Of a stretch of DNA of 52,415 nucleotides, positions 32,681-41,391 are shown piece by piece. Position 1 is the stretch's first letter. Each line of letters begins with the position of its first letter. This DNA comes from Thiobacillus denitrificans (GTDB taxonomy: Bacteria; Pseudomonadota; Gammaproteobacteria; Burkholderiales; Thiobacillaceae). Under the pieces are notes generated by a model that was not told the DNA's origin, made no database searches, and saw nothing but the letters and a program-made list of their open reading frames with translations. The stretch lies in the NCBI GenBank assembly GCA_002343685.1, contig DDRS01000010.1, positions 1-52,415 of the forward strand, written 5' to 3'. The translations under genes were made by a program, and so were the position numbers.

Positions 32681-35359
32681 CTAGAGCGCGCGTGAGACCT
32701 TCCGCACCGTGTCATCCTCGGGGTGTATCTCGATATGGAAGCCCAGCGCTTCCACCAGCTTCAGCATGGGGCGGTTGGTCTTCAGTACCTCGCCCTCCAT
32801 CATTTTCAGACCCTTGCTGCGCGCCACGTCCATCAGTACATCCATGAGCTTGTGGCCGATCCCCTGTTTCTGCCAGCGGTCATCGACCACCAGGGCGAAT
32901 TCGCAGGATTCGGCATCCGGATTGATGGCATAGCGCGCCACGCCCAGCTCGACCTCCTTGCCATCGATCTCCGTCAATGCCAGCAGCGCCATTTCGCGCG
33001 TGTAGTCGATCTGGGTCAGACGCGCCAGCATGGTGGGTGAAAGCTCGCGTACCGCATCCATGAAACGGAAATACTTGGCCTCCTCGGACAGGCTGCGCAC
33101 GAACCCCTGGGTCAATTCGGCATCTTCGGGACGGATCGGGCGGATCAGCACGTCGTTTCCGCTGGGCAATTGCCAGCGCGTCACCAGATGCGCCGGATAC
33201 GGATGGATCGCCATGTGGCCGTAGCGGTCGGCGGTCGGTACGCGCGGCGCGATGACGATGCGCGCATCCAGCGCCAGCGCGCCGTGCTCGTCCACCAGCA
33301 AGGGATTGATGTCCATTTCCGCCAGCCAGGGGAGCTCACAGACCATTTCGGACAGGCGTAGCAGCACGTTCTCCAGCGCATCCATGTCGATCGGGGGACG
33401 GTTGCGGAACGGGCCCAGCAACATCGCGACACGGGTGCGCTGGATCAGATCGCGCGCCAGGTAGCGGTTGAGCGGTGGCAAGGTCACGGCGCGGTCCTGG
33501 AAGGCCTCGACATCGACCCCGCCGGCACCGAACACGATCACCGGACCCAGCACCGGGTCCGAGGTCATGCCCAGCAGGACTTCGCGCGCCTGCGGACGGG
33601 CCACCATGGGTTCGATGACGATGCCCTCCAGCGTGGCGTCGGGCCGCAATCGCTGCACATCGGCCAGCATCTCGCCGAAGGCGGCGCGCACTGCCTGGCC
33701 GCTGGACAGGCCCAGCCGTACGCCGTTGACGTCGGATTTATGGGTGATGTCCGGCGAGTTGATCTTCATCGCCACCGGAAAGCCCAGTTGCTGCGCCAGC
33801 AGCATCGCTTCCATGGGATCGCGCGCAATCAGGGTCTGCGCGATCGGGATGTGGAACGCCGACAACAGCGCTTTCGATTCCACTTCGTTCAGCAGATGGC
33901 GACCATGCGCCAGCGCGCTTTCGATGATCAGGCGCGCACCCTCCACGTCCGGCTCGGCCTGATGCGACAGCGGCCCCGGCGTCTGCATCAGCAGCCGCTG
34001 GTTCTCATAGAAAGCCGAGAGGAAGGAGAACACCTCGACCGCAGGCTCCGGCGTGGTGAAATAGGGAATCCCCGCCTGCTTGAACAACCGCCGCCCTTCG
34101 ATCACCTGCGCCTCGCCCATCCAGCAGGTCAGCACCGGCTTGCTCGAAGTCTTCGCCACGTCCACCACCGCCTGGGCCGCCTCGGTCGGCCGCGTCATCG
34201 CCTGCGGCGTCAGCATCGCCAGCACGCCATCGACGTTGTCGTCGCGCAGGCAGGCGTCCACCGCGGCGCGATAGCGTGCTGCGGTGGCATCGCCGATGAT
34301 GTCGAGCGGGTTGGCCTGCGACCAGTTTGGCGGCAGCACCGCATTGAGCGCCGTGATCGTCGCCGGCGACAGCTCGGCCATGCGCACGCCCATGTCCACC
34401 GCAAGATCGGTCGCCATGACGCCGGGCCCGCCGCCGTTGGTGACGATGGCAAGCCGGTTGCCGGTGGGCTGGATATGCGTGGACAATGCCCGCGCGGAGG
34501 CGAACAGCTGCAGGATGGTATTGACCCGCACCACACCGGCACGCCGCACCAGGGCATCGAACACCGCGTCCGATCCCACCAGGGCGCCGGTATGCGACAT
34601 CACCGCCTTGGCGCCCGTCGCATGGCGCCCCACCTTGACCATGACGATGGGCTTGAAGCGGGCGGTTGCGCGCAGCGCGCTCATGAAACGGCGCGCATCG
34701 CGAATGCCTTCGATATACAGCAGGATGCCCTTGGTCTGCGTATCGACGGCGAGATAGTCGAGAATCTCGCCGAAATCCAGATCGGCCGACGCGCCGGTGG
34801 AAATCACGCTGGAGAACCCGATGCCGTTGGTCTCCGCCCAATCCAGCATGGCCGTGCACAGCGCGCCGGACTGCGACACCAGCGCAAGGTCGCCGGCCTG
34901 GGTGACGCCCTGGCTGAAGGTGGCATTCAGGCCGATGGACGGCCGCTGGATACCCAGGCAGTTGGGACCGATGAAACGGATACCGTATTGCCGGGCAATC
35001 GCCACCAGGGCGTCCTCCAGCGCCATCCCCTGCGCGCCCACTTCGCGGAATCCGGCGGACAGCACGATGGCATGGCGGATCCCATGCTGCCCGCAAGCCT
35101 GCATGATCGACACCACGGTCGACGCGGGTGTGGCGATCAGGGCCAGTTCCGGCACCGCCGGCAACTCGCCGGCCGACGCGTAGCAGCGCTCGCCGAACAC
35201 CGTTGCATACTTCGGATTGACCGGATAGACCTCACCCTTGTAGCCGGCATGGCGCAGGTTGCGAAACAGGGTGCCGGCGACCGAATCCTCGCGTTCGCTG
35301 GCGCCAAAGACCGCAACTGAACGGGCGTTGAACAGGGGGTGCAGATAGTGTCGGGGCAT
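32681..35359 (-). CDS. Pat-type protein acetyltransferase / ADP-forming acyl-CoA synthetase-like
   Basis: An 892-residue protein with the architecture of Salmonella Pat (YfiQ): CoA-binding domain (residues about 10-130, VAVFGASERED), succinyl-CoA-ligase-like domains, an ATP-grasp domain (about 490-700, GFPVAMKINSPDITHKSDVNG) and a C-terminal GNAT domain (about 725-890) whose acetyl-CoA loop is QKQGIGHKLM. Pat acetylates lysines, classically silencing acetyl-CoA synthetase. His256 in the SHTGALVG motif, the phospho-histidine position of ADP-forming acyl-CoA synthetases, is kept here. It stands divergent, 127 bases away, from a deacetylase-like gene, suggesting a reversible acylation pair. Confidence 0.88.
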   Translation of the reverse strand: MPRHYLHPLFNARSVAVFGASEREDSVAGTLFRNLRHAGYKGEVYPVNPKYATVFGERCYASAGELPAVPELALIATPASTVVSIMQACGQHGIRHAIVLSAGFREVGAQGMALEDALVAIARQYGIRFIGPNCLGIQRPSIGLNATFSQGVTQAGDLALVSQSGALCTAMLDWAETNGIGFSSVISTGASADLDFGEILDYLAVDTQTKGILLYIEGIRDARRFMSALRATARFKPIVMVKVGRHATGAKAVMSHTGALVGSDAVFDALVRRAGVVRVNTILQLFASARALSTHIQPTGNRLAIVTNGGGPGVMATDLAVDMGVRMAELSPATITALNAVLPPNWSQANPLDIIGDATAARYRAAVDACLRDDNVDGVLAMLTPQAMTRPTEAAQAVVDVAKTSSKPVLTCWMGEAQVIEGRRLFKQAGIPYFTTPEPAVEVFSFLSAFYENQRLLMQTPGPLSHQAEPDVEGARLIIESALAHGRHLLNEVESKALLSAFHIPIAQTLIARDPMEAMLLAQQLGFPVAMKINSPDITHKSDVNGVRLGLSSGQAVRAAFGEMLADVQRLRPDATLEGIVIEPMVARPQAREVLLGMTSDPVLGPVIVFGAGGVDVEAFQDRAVTLPPLNRYLARDLIQRTRVAMLLGPFRNRPPIDMDALENVLLRLSEMVCELPWLAEMDINPLLVDEHGALALDARIVIAPRVPTADRYGHMAIHPYPAHLVTRWQLPSGNDVLIRPIRPEDAELTQGFVRSLSEEAKYFRFMDAVRELSPTMLARLTQIDYTREMALLALTEIDGKEVELGVARYAINPDAESCEFALVVDDRWQKQGIGHKLMDVLMDVARSKGLKMMEGEVLKTNRPMLKLVEALGFHIEIHPEDDTVRKVSRAL

Positions 35360-35486
35360 GGTTGGGGCAGACTGGATCGCGGCGGCCTGTCGAGCGGATC
35401 GGGAATCAGCCTATGCTAGGACATCCCCTGCTGCCGCGCCATCATGCCGGGCGTATAGTTGATTTATTTCTTCCCTTGCCTGCGCC

Positions 35487-36410
35487 ATGCACACTGCCTA
35501 CATCACCCATCCGTCATGCCTACAGCACAACATGGGCGACTGGCATCCGGAGAGTCCCGCACGCCTGCGCGCCATCGACGACCGGCTGCACGCCGCCCAC
35601 CTGTTCGACTTCCTGGCCCATCACGAAGCCCCGTGCGTGCACCGCAGCCAGCTGCTGCGGGTGCATGATGCCGCCTACCTCGATGCCGTCGAAGCCGCCG
35701 CGCCCCGCGAAGGCGTGCACATGCTCGACCCCGACACCGGCATGAATCCCTACAGCCTGGAGGCCGCGCGCCATGCGGCGGGCGGCGCCGTGATGGCAGT
35801 CGACCGGGTGATCCAGGGCGCGGAAGCCAACGCCTTCGTCGCCACCCGTCCACCCGGCCACCACGCCACCCGCAACCAGGCCATGGGATTCTGCATTTTC
35901 AACAACGTCGCCGTGGCTGCCGCGCACGCGCTCGAACAGCACGGCCTGGAACGCGTCGCCATCGTCGATTTCGACGTCCATCACGGCAACGGCACCGAGG
36001 ACATCTTCCGCGACGACCCGCGCGTGATGCTCTGCTCCACCTTCCAGCATCCCTACTATCCCTTCCGCGGCGCCGATACCGTCAGCGACCACATCGTCAA
36101 CGTGCCGCTGCCCGCGGGTACCACCGGAACGGCCTACCGCGAAGCCTTCACTGCCCGAATCCTGCCGCGACTGGAAGCCTTCCGCCCGCAGATGCTGTTT
36201 TGCTCCGCTGGCTTCGACGGCCATCGCGAGGACGACATGGCACAGTTCGGCCTGGTGGAAGCGGATTACGTCTGGATCACCGAGCAGGTCATGGGCGTGG
36301 CCGCGCGCCATGCCGAGGGGCGCAGCGTGTCCGTGCTCGAAGGCGGCTACGACCTCAGTGCCCTGGGGCGCAGCGTGGCTGCGCACATCAAGACGCTGGC
36401 AGAATTATGA
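35487..36410 (+). CDS. histone deacetylase-like (class II) deacetylase
   Basis: A 307-residue arginase/deacetylase-fold enzyme. The full active-site set is visible: RPPGHHAT (catalytic His pair), DFDVHHGNGTEDIF (two zinc ligands), GFDGHREDDMAQ (third zinc ligand aspartate) and the tyrosine in EGGYDLS. It should remove acetyl or similar groups from lysines or from small amines (acetylpolyamines). The start MHTAYITHPSCLQHNMG fits the family. Its divergent neighbour is a Pat-like acetyltransferase. Confidence 0.9.
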   Translation: MHTAYITHPSCLQHNMGDWHPESPARLRAIDDRLHAAHLFDFLAHHEAPCVHRSQLLRVHDAAYLDAVEAAAPREGVHMLDPDTGMNPYSLEAARHAAGGAVMAVDRVIQGAEANAFVATRPPGHHATRNQAMGFCIFNNVAVAAAHALEQHGLERVAIVDFDVHHGNGTEDIFRDDPRVMLCSTFQHPYYPFRGADTVSDHIVNVPLPAGTTGTAYREAFTARILPRLEAFRPQMLFCSAGFDGHREDDMAQFGLVEADYVWITEQVMGVAARHAEGRSVSVLEGGYDLSALGRSVAAHIKTLAEL

Positions 36411-36563
36411 GCTGCGCTTTGCGGCCTGGGCGTATTGTGAATCAGCCAAGTTCTGGCCGTACAGTGATCCGGGAATCGTGACAGCGAAACAGCGCAGTCA
36501 GGAACCCATGGGACTGCCGTAACCGGATCCTCCTCGGCCATTGCTGTCGTTCAAGCCATCCTC

Positions 36564-37373
36564 TCAGATGTCAGCCCATGCTCCAAGCGCCATCCAGCTT
36601 CCCCATGCGATCAGGGCCAGACCCGTGGCATGGCTGACCCATCGCCCCCGCGGCAGGTTTTTTTCCAGCAGCACGAAAGCGGCAAGGAGTGCGATCCACA
36701 GCAGATTCATGACCCCCACGACAAACAGGACGAGCATCAGCAACCAGCAGCAGCCGGTGCAATAGAGGCCATGTCGCCATCCCATGACTAGCGCGCCCCC
36801 CGCACCATCTCGCCACTCGTTCAGGAGGTATCCGAGAGGGGAGCGACAATGGTTGAGACAGGCGTGTTTCGCCGGCGTCCACTGGTAGATGCCGGCGGCG
36901 ATCAGCACCACTCCGCCCAGCAGGGGACTGGTACCGATCATTGCAGGCGAAATCAGCATGGCACTGTGCAATCCCCATTGAATCAGCGTCGCGGCCACGC
37001 TGAAGCCCGTCCACGCGAGGAGATAGCCGAGCAGAAACAGGCCGCTGGCCACTCCTGTTGAGACTCGGGAATGGCGTTCATGCTGGATGCGCGTAAACAA
37101 CAGGAGCACCGGACTGGCAGATGGCGCCATCATGCCGATCATCATGACGGCCCACATCGTGAACACCAATACGAGGTCAAGCGGTCCCCATTCCCGCGCA
37201 CCGGGCATTGCCATGTCCACCACGTCCATGTGGCGCATGGCCCAGGATTGATAGGCGAGATAAGCCCACGCCAGCGCCGTGATCCCGACAACGCTGACGG
37301 CTGCTACGACACTTGCGGCACGGGCTCCGTGTCGTCCGTCAGGACTGGTAACTGAAGGGGGAATAAAACCCAT
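36564..37373 (-). CDS. DUF2182 membrane protein
   Basis: A 269-residue inner-membrane protein with about seven helices. Family marks are the MWAVMMIGMMAPSASP methionine-rich helix, YQWTPAKHACLNHCRSP with two cysteines and two histidines, and GLYCTGCCWLLM. The methionine, histidine and cysteine content points to copper or another soft metal, but DUF2182 has no proven role. The start at 37373 is preferred; an ATG at 37403 would lengthen it by ten residues without a ribosome binding site. It overlaps the end of the DUF1326 gene by 35 bases, so the two are coupled, a pairing often seen in Proteobacteria. Confidence 0.82.
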   Translation of the reverse strand: MGFIPPSVTSPDGRHGARAASVVAAVSVVGITALAWAYLAYQSWAMRHMDVVDMAMPGAREWGPLDLVLVFTMWAVMMIGMMAPSASPVLLLFTRIQHERHSRVSTGVASGLFLLGYLLAWTGFSVAATLIQWGLHSAMLISPAMIGTSPLLGGVVLIAAGIYQWTPAKHACLNHCRSPLGYLLNEWRDGAGGALVMGWRHGLYCTGCCWLLMLVLFVVGVMNLLWIALLAAFVLLEKNLPRGRWVSHATGLALIAWGSWMALGAWADI

Positions 37374-37941
37374 TTTTCTTGGAAATTTCCACATCGAAGC
37401 CATGATCGTGGAAGCTCAGACGCTTCGATCGACACACCACCGTGGGGTAACCCGGCACCGGTGTGAACGGAATACGAGTGAGCGTGACATCCTCTCCGCC
37501 CTGGCCGGGCATCGCCTCGATTTCCATTTGTGCCACTTGCGGAATGGTCAGGCTGCGTTGCTTGCCTTCGAGGCGGTAATCGATAGCGGCGCTCCTGACC
37601 CCGAGGACTTCGCCGATCAACGGCATCAGCGCGGAAAGATGGCCGCCGGCCGCCCCGGAGAATATCTTGGTGAGGGCGTCCGTCTGCTGCGTATCAGCCC
37701 GTTCATCGACATACAGGGCGACCTTCCATTTGGTTTGCAGCATGTGTCCAGGCGCGTAGGCAAACAGTGCGGCATTGAGTCCGTCGAGTGTGGTGTCCGA
37801 GAACGCACCTCGATCGATGTGCCAGCCGATCAGCGCCTTGCAATCGCCATCGGTCGGCGGGCTCGTGAACACGCACGGACAGGCGGCCTCGCAATTGCAG
37901 GCTTCAAAGTACGTGCCTGCCACTTTCCATTGTGCGTCCAT
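37339..37941 (-). CDS. DUF1326 protein
   Basis: A 200-residue soluble protein of the DUF1326 family. The hallmark GTYFEACNCEAACPC (four cysteines at residues about 13-22) lies at the N-terminus and probably binds a metal; DGDCKALIGWHIDRG follows. The ATG at 37941 has AAGGAG eight bases upstream, better than the GTG three codons earlier. It lies upstream of and overlapping the DUF2182 gene, forming a two-gene leftward operon of unknown, probably metal-related, function. Confidence 0.85.
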   Translation of the reverse strand: MDAQWKVAGTYFEACNCEAACPCVFTSPPTDGDCKALIGWHIDRGAFSDTTLDGLNAALFAYAPGHMLQTKWKVALYVDERADTQQTDALTKIFSGAAGGHLSALMPLIGEVLGVRSAAIDYRLEGKQRSLTIPQVAQMEIEAMPGQGGEDVTLTRIPFTPVPGYPTVVCRSKRLSFHDHGFDVEISKKNGFYSPFSYQS

Positions 37942-38088
37942 GATGTTCACTCCTTGGCTGTTCTTCGGGTAATCCGCTTTTCGAATGATGCAACCAGTTC
38001 TTTCTGCAAGGCCTGCGGAACGTGACCTGTCGTATGTTGAGAGATGGACTGCCCTGGTCGCAGACCGTATTCAGGTAGCGACTCCACT

Positions 38089-38104
38089 GTTTACACGGGT
38101 AAAC
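38089..38104. promoter_or_regulatory. GTTTAC-N4-GTAAAC inverted repeat
   Basis: A perfect six-base inverted repeat with a four-base spacer, 148 bases upstream of the DUF1326 start. The size and symmetry fit a dimeric regulator's operator, perhaps for the DUF1326-DUF2182 operon. The cognate protein is unknown. Confidence 0.4.
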
Positions 38105-38257
38105 GAGGTATAGCATATGGACAGCCGCTTTTCGGAAACCATGATTTTCCAGCGGGATGCACCTGGCCTTTTGTATTTCATTCGAATACCAGCCGGAGGG
38201 CCGTTTCGGGCGCTTGCGAATCGGGGCAAGCCATCGACGAATTCCGGATTTCCAGTA

Positions 38258-38288
38258 AAAAGGGCTCTGCCAGTGGCAGAGCCCTTTT
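38258..38288. terminator. bidirectional terminator after cytochrome genes
   Basis: A perfect 14-bp stem (38258-38271 with 38275-38288) with a three-base loop, AAAA at one end and TTTT at the other, so it can end transcription in both directions. It lies 20 bases beyond the stop of the second cytochrome gene. Confidence 0.88.
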
Positions 38289-38307
38289 CCTTTCCGTATG
38301 GCCGGAA

Positions 38308-38631
38308 TCAATATTTCAGGGTCAGCCCCTTCTGCTCGGAGAAGTACGTAGCCAGATCCTGCATGTCGGTGTCGGACAGGGCTTGCGCCTGACCGCCCAT
38401 GATGGGGTTCTTGCGCACGCCGATCTTGTATTCGTGCAGGGCCTGGAGGAGATAATCGCGGTGCTGGCCGGCCAGCCTGGGGAAACTCGTCACGGTGCTG
38501 TTGCCGTCCGGGCCGTGGCAGGCCGCGCAGGTGGTGGATTTGGCCTTGCCGGCCTCGTAGTCGCCGGCGGCATGCGCCGGGAACGAGGCGGCCAGTGCGG
38601 CCGTTGCGAGGATGAGCAGCGTTGTTTTCAT
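38308..38631 (-). CDS. class I cytochrome c (monohaem), second of pair
   Basis: A 107-residue periplasmic electron carrier. Signal peptide MKTTLLILATAALAASFPAHA is followed by one haem motif, CAACH (about residues 35-39). The sixth ligand is probably the methionine in NPIMGGQAQ. The SFPRLAGQHRDYLLQALHEYK block is typical of cytochrome c4/c553-type domains, here as a single domain. It lies ten bases after the other cytochrome gene on the same strand. Confidence 0.9.
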   Translation of the reverse strand: MKTTLLILATAALAASFPAHAAGDYEAGKAKSTTCAACHGPDGNSTVTSFPRLAGQHRDYLLQALHEYKIGVRKNPIMGGQAQALSDTDMQDLATYFSEQKGLTLKY

Positions 38632-38641
38632 GTGTCTCTCC

Positions 38642-38977
38642 TCAGTTGGCCGGACCGGTGTACGACGATTCGTAATAGGCCGCGAGATCTTCCATATCCT
38701 GCTCGGACAGACTGCTGGCGATGCTCTTCATGCCAGGATGGTTGCGTTCGCCATCTTTGTAGGCTTTGAGCGCCGCCACGATGTATTCCGCGTGCTGCCC
38801 GCCGAGCATGGGGACGCTGTACACATAGGGATAAGCGGTACGCCACCCGGGAATGCCATGACAACCGGCACACATTGAGGTCTTGAGTTGCCCGGCCTTG
38901 GGGTCGCCTGCTGCCTGAACCGGCACGGCCAACACCAGCAGCACGGACGCGAACAGCGTCTTCGTGATGAGTTTCAT
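38642..38977 (-). CDS. class I cytochrome c (monohaem), first of pair
   Basis: A 111-residue periplasmic cytochrome. Signal peptide ends VPVQA; one haem motif CAGCH is at about residues 36-40, and a methionine in NHPGMKS is the likely axial ligand. It has the MLGGQHAEYIVAALKAYKDG helix of the c4/c553 group. Together with the next gene it resembles a c4-type di-domain cytochrome split into two proteins. Probably supplies electrons to a terminal oxidase or receives them from an oxidised substrate; partner unknown. Confidence 0.9.
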   Translation of the reverse strand: MKLITKTLFASVLLVLAVPVQAAGDPKAGQLKTSMCAGCHGIPGWRTAYPYVYSVPMLGGQHAEYIVAALKAYKDGERNHPGMKSIASSLSEQDMEDLAAYYESSYTGPAN

Positions 38978-39211
38978 CTTCCTCGCTCTCTCTGGTTGAG
39001 TTGTCGTTGTGGTCCCCGTCTGACGCAGGGCTTGCGCTCGATTATAAAACCGTACAGGTGGCCTGATGACCGATTGGGTTCTAAAAAATCCTTTTATGAC
39101 AAGTAGTTATAACGTTATTCTCTAATATGCTTCTAAACTGTATGTTCGATCTGGACAAAAACCACGCGGAAATTGCCTGTAGTTCCGCGGCAGCCGCATG
39201 GTGCGCCACGT
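38978..39211. promoter_or_regulatory. cytochrome promoter region with AT-rich segment
   Basis: Leftward of here the cytochrome pair is transcribed; a TATAAT box on the minus strand (39041-39046) about 65 bases before the start codon is the likely -10, with only a weak -35. A further segment (about 39085-39145) is strikingly AT-rich for this window. No gene is supported. Confidence 0.4.
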
Positions 39212-39724
39212 CTAGAAGCGGTTGTGCTCCCCTTTGGGATGCGTTCGCCGCCACTCCCACGGCGGCACGGGCGCCGCGCCCTGCCAGAGTCCGCGTTGGT
39301 CCAGGCGCGCCTGGCGCTGCGCCACCGCCAGTTTCGCAGTGTGTCGGGAACGCGCGGCGGCCCAGGCGAAACCGGATTGCACCAGTTCCGTTCCGACCTC
39401 GTGTCCCGCCACCTGAATGTGAGCGATCGTGCGGCCATAGACGTCGGTCGCGACCGAGGTCACCGCCACCCGCCGATTCAGCACGCGCGCCGCCAGTTCG
39501 CGCGTGGCTGCATCGCCGTAGGGTTGATCCGTTTCGGGCGCATCGATGCCGGCAAGGCGGACTTTCAGGAAGGTGCGCCCGGACGTATGGGCGTGATCGG
39601 GTTTGAACAGGACGGTATCGCCGTCGACGACCACGATGACGACACCGTGCATCGTGTCGGCTTGCGCAGGTGGGACACTCACCCAGGCCAGACACAGCAG
39701 GAATAACGCCAACCCGCGTCTCAC
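39212..39724 (-). CDS. exported thermonuclease-family nuclease
   Basis: A 170-residue staphylococcal-nuclease-fold protein. A signal peptide (LALFLLCLAWVSVPPAQA) exports it. The core has VVDGDTVLF (calcium-binding aspartate), VRLAGIDAPETDQPYGDAA (catalytic Arg and acidic residues) and VYGRTIAHI. Such enzymes cut DNA and RNA in the periplasm or outside the cell. The GTG start overlaps the recN stop by four bases (GTGA), so it is coupled to recN. Confidence 0.88.
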   Translation of the reverse strand: MRRGLALFLLCLAWVSVPPAQADTMHGVVIVVVDGDTVLFKPDHAHTSGRTFLKVRLAGIDAPETDQPYGDAATRELAARVLNRRVAVTSVATDVYGRTIAHIQVAGHEVGTELVQSGFAWAAARSRHTAKLAVAQRQARLDQRGLWQGAAPVPPWEWRRTHPKGEHNRF

Positions 39725-41376
39725 CCGGCGAGCATCTCCGCGGCATGCTGCCGGGTGGTGGCGGTGATCTTGAGTCCGCCCAGCATGCGCGCGATCTCCT
39801 CCACCCGTGCATCCGCATCGAGGATGGCGATATTGGACGAGACGAAACGGCCGTTTGCCTGCTTGGCCACTCGCAGATGCTGCGTGCCACGCGCCGCCAC
39901 CTGCGGCAAGTGGGTAATGACCAGCACCTGGCGGGTCTCGCCCAGTCTGGCCAAGCGGCGGCCCACGGCTTCGGCCACGCTACCGCCGATGCCCACGTCG
40001 ACCTCGTCGAAAATCAGCGTCGGCACGCCTGCCACGCCCGACAACGCTGTCTGGATCGCCAGACTGACGCGCGACAATTCGCCGCCCGAGGCCACCTTGC
40101 CGAGTGGCCCCGACGGCAGGCCGGGATGGCTGGCGACGAGAAAACGCACGTCCTCCAGTCCGTGCGCACGCGGTTCGCTCACAGGTTGCAGCTCGATGTC
40201 GAGATGCCCACCGGCGAGCGCAAGTTCGTGCATCGCCGCCGTGACCTGCTTGGACAATGCAGTGGCCGCCTTGCGGCGCTGCGCGCCGAGGCGTTTCGCT
40301 TCGCTTTCATAATGCGTCCGGACGGCATTCTCGGCGGCCTGCAACGCATCGAGGTCGTCGCTGGCAGCCAGTTCGTCCAGTCGGGCCTGAAACCGATCGA
40401 GCAGACCGGCCAGTGCCTCCGGCTGCACACGATGCTTGCGCGCCAGCCGGTGCATGTCGCCGAGCACGCGATCGAGTTCGGCGAGCCGATCGGGATCGAG
40501 ATTCAGGTGATCAGCATAGCGGCGCAGCGCATGCACGGCCTCGGCCAGGTCGGCGCTGGCCGAATTCAGCAGCGTGGCGACCTCGCCCAGGCTGCCGTCC
40601 ACCGCCTGCATGGCGTCGAGCCGCGCGCACATTTCGCCCAGCCGGCTCGACAGCGCGGCCTCGCCCTCGTCTAGCCCATCGATCAACGCTTGGCTGCTTT
40701 CGATCAGCGTGGTGACGTGCGCCAGCCGCGCGTGTTCGGCCTGGATCTCGTCCCAGCGTGCCAGATCGTCGCCCAGCGCACGCAGTTCCTCCACTGCCAG
40801 CGTCAGGCCTTCGCGCTCGATCTGCCGCGCCTGGCTGTGGATTTCGGCATCCTGGCGCCGTTGCCGTGCGGCCTGCCAGGCGTGCCAGGCCGTGTTCACA
40901 GCGGCAACCAGCGACTGCGCGCCGGCATAGGCGTCGAGCGCCTCGCGCTGGGCCTGTGGGCGCAGCAGGGCGTGGTGCGCATGTTGGCCGTGGATGTCGA
41001 GTAAATATTCGGCCGCGTCCTTCAACTGCGACAGCGGCGCCGCGCTGCCGTTGATGAACGCGCGCGAACGCCCGCCGGCCTCGATGACGCGGCGCAGGAT
41101 CAGCGTGCCGTCATCCGACGCGAAGCCGGCTTCGTCGAGCCAGGCTGCCAGTGCGGGCAGGCCGTCGATCGCGAATTCGGCGGAAATTTCGGCACGCGGC
41201 GCACCGCTGCGCACCACACCGCCTTCGGCGCGGTCGCCCAAGGCCAGCGCCAGCGCGTCGACCAGGATGGACTTGCCGGCACCGGTCTCGCCGGTGAGCA
41301 CGGTCAGTCCCGGCGCGAAGTCGAGTTCGACCGATTCGACCAGCAGGTAATTGCGGATGGAAAGATGGGACAGCAT
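39721..41376 (-). CDS. recN: DNA repair protein RecN
   Basis: A 551-residue SMC-like ATPase for double-strand break repair. Walker A TGETGAGKS is near residue 30, the long coiled-coil arms fill the middle, and the ABC signature (LGKVASGGELSRVSLAIQ) and Walker B (LIFDEVDVGIGG) are near residues 420-460. Full family length. It is followed by the thermonuclease gene and preceded by nadK across a palindromic repeat. A LexA site is not obvious upstream. Confidence 0.96.
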   Translation of the reverse strand: MLSHLSIRNYLLVESVELDFAPGLTVLTGETGAGKSILVDALALALGDRAEGGVVRSGAPRAEISAEFAIDGLPALAAWLDEAGFASDDGTLILRRVIEAGGRSRAFINGSAAPLSQLKDAAEYLLDIHGQHAHHALLRPQAQREALDAYAGAQSLVAAVNTAWHAWQAARQRRQDAEIHSQARQIEREGLTLAVEELRALGDDLARWDEIQAEHARLAHVTTLIESSQALIDGLDEGEAALSSRLGEMCARLDAMQAVDGSLGEVATLLNSASADLAEAVHALRRYADHLNLDPDRLAELDRVLGDMHRLARKHRVQPEALAGLLDRFQARLDELAASDDLDALQAAENAVRTHYESEAKRLGAQRRKAATALSKQVTAAMHELALAGGHLDIELQPVSEPRAHGLEDVRFLVASHPGLPSGPLGKVASGGELSRVSLAIQTALSGVAGVPTLIFDEVDVGIGGSVAEAVGRRLARLGETRQVLVITHLPQVAARGTQHLRVAKQANGRFVSSNIAILDADARVEEIARMLGGLKITATTRQHAAEMLAG

Positions 41377-41391
41377 GAGAATGCGTGGTTA

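Larger units (their letters stand above)
37942..38307. other. 366-base spacer with regulatory sites
   Basis: The stretch between DUF1326 and the first cytochrome gene holds the DUF1326 promoter region, an inverted repeat (38089-38104) and a bidirectional terminator (38258-38288), each listed separately. Open frames cross it on both strands, but none has a ribosome binding site or recognisable protein pattern, so I call no gene. Confidence 0.5.

Noticed and set aside
33740..35320. 526-residue open frame opposite the Pat-like gene
   Set aside because: Antisense of a full-length two-domain enzyme; arginine/histidine-rich without motifs.
37904..38311. 135-residue open frame between DUF1326 and the cytochromes
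   Set aside because: It runs through the terminator at 38258 and overlaps DUF1326 in another frame; no ribosome binding site or conserved pattern.
38044..38769. rightward 241-residue open frame across the cytochrome genes
   Set aside because: It is antisense to a signal-peptide cytochrome gene with a CAACH motif and crosses a strong terminator.
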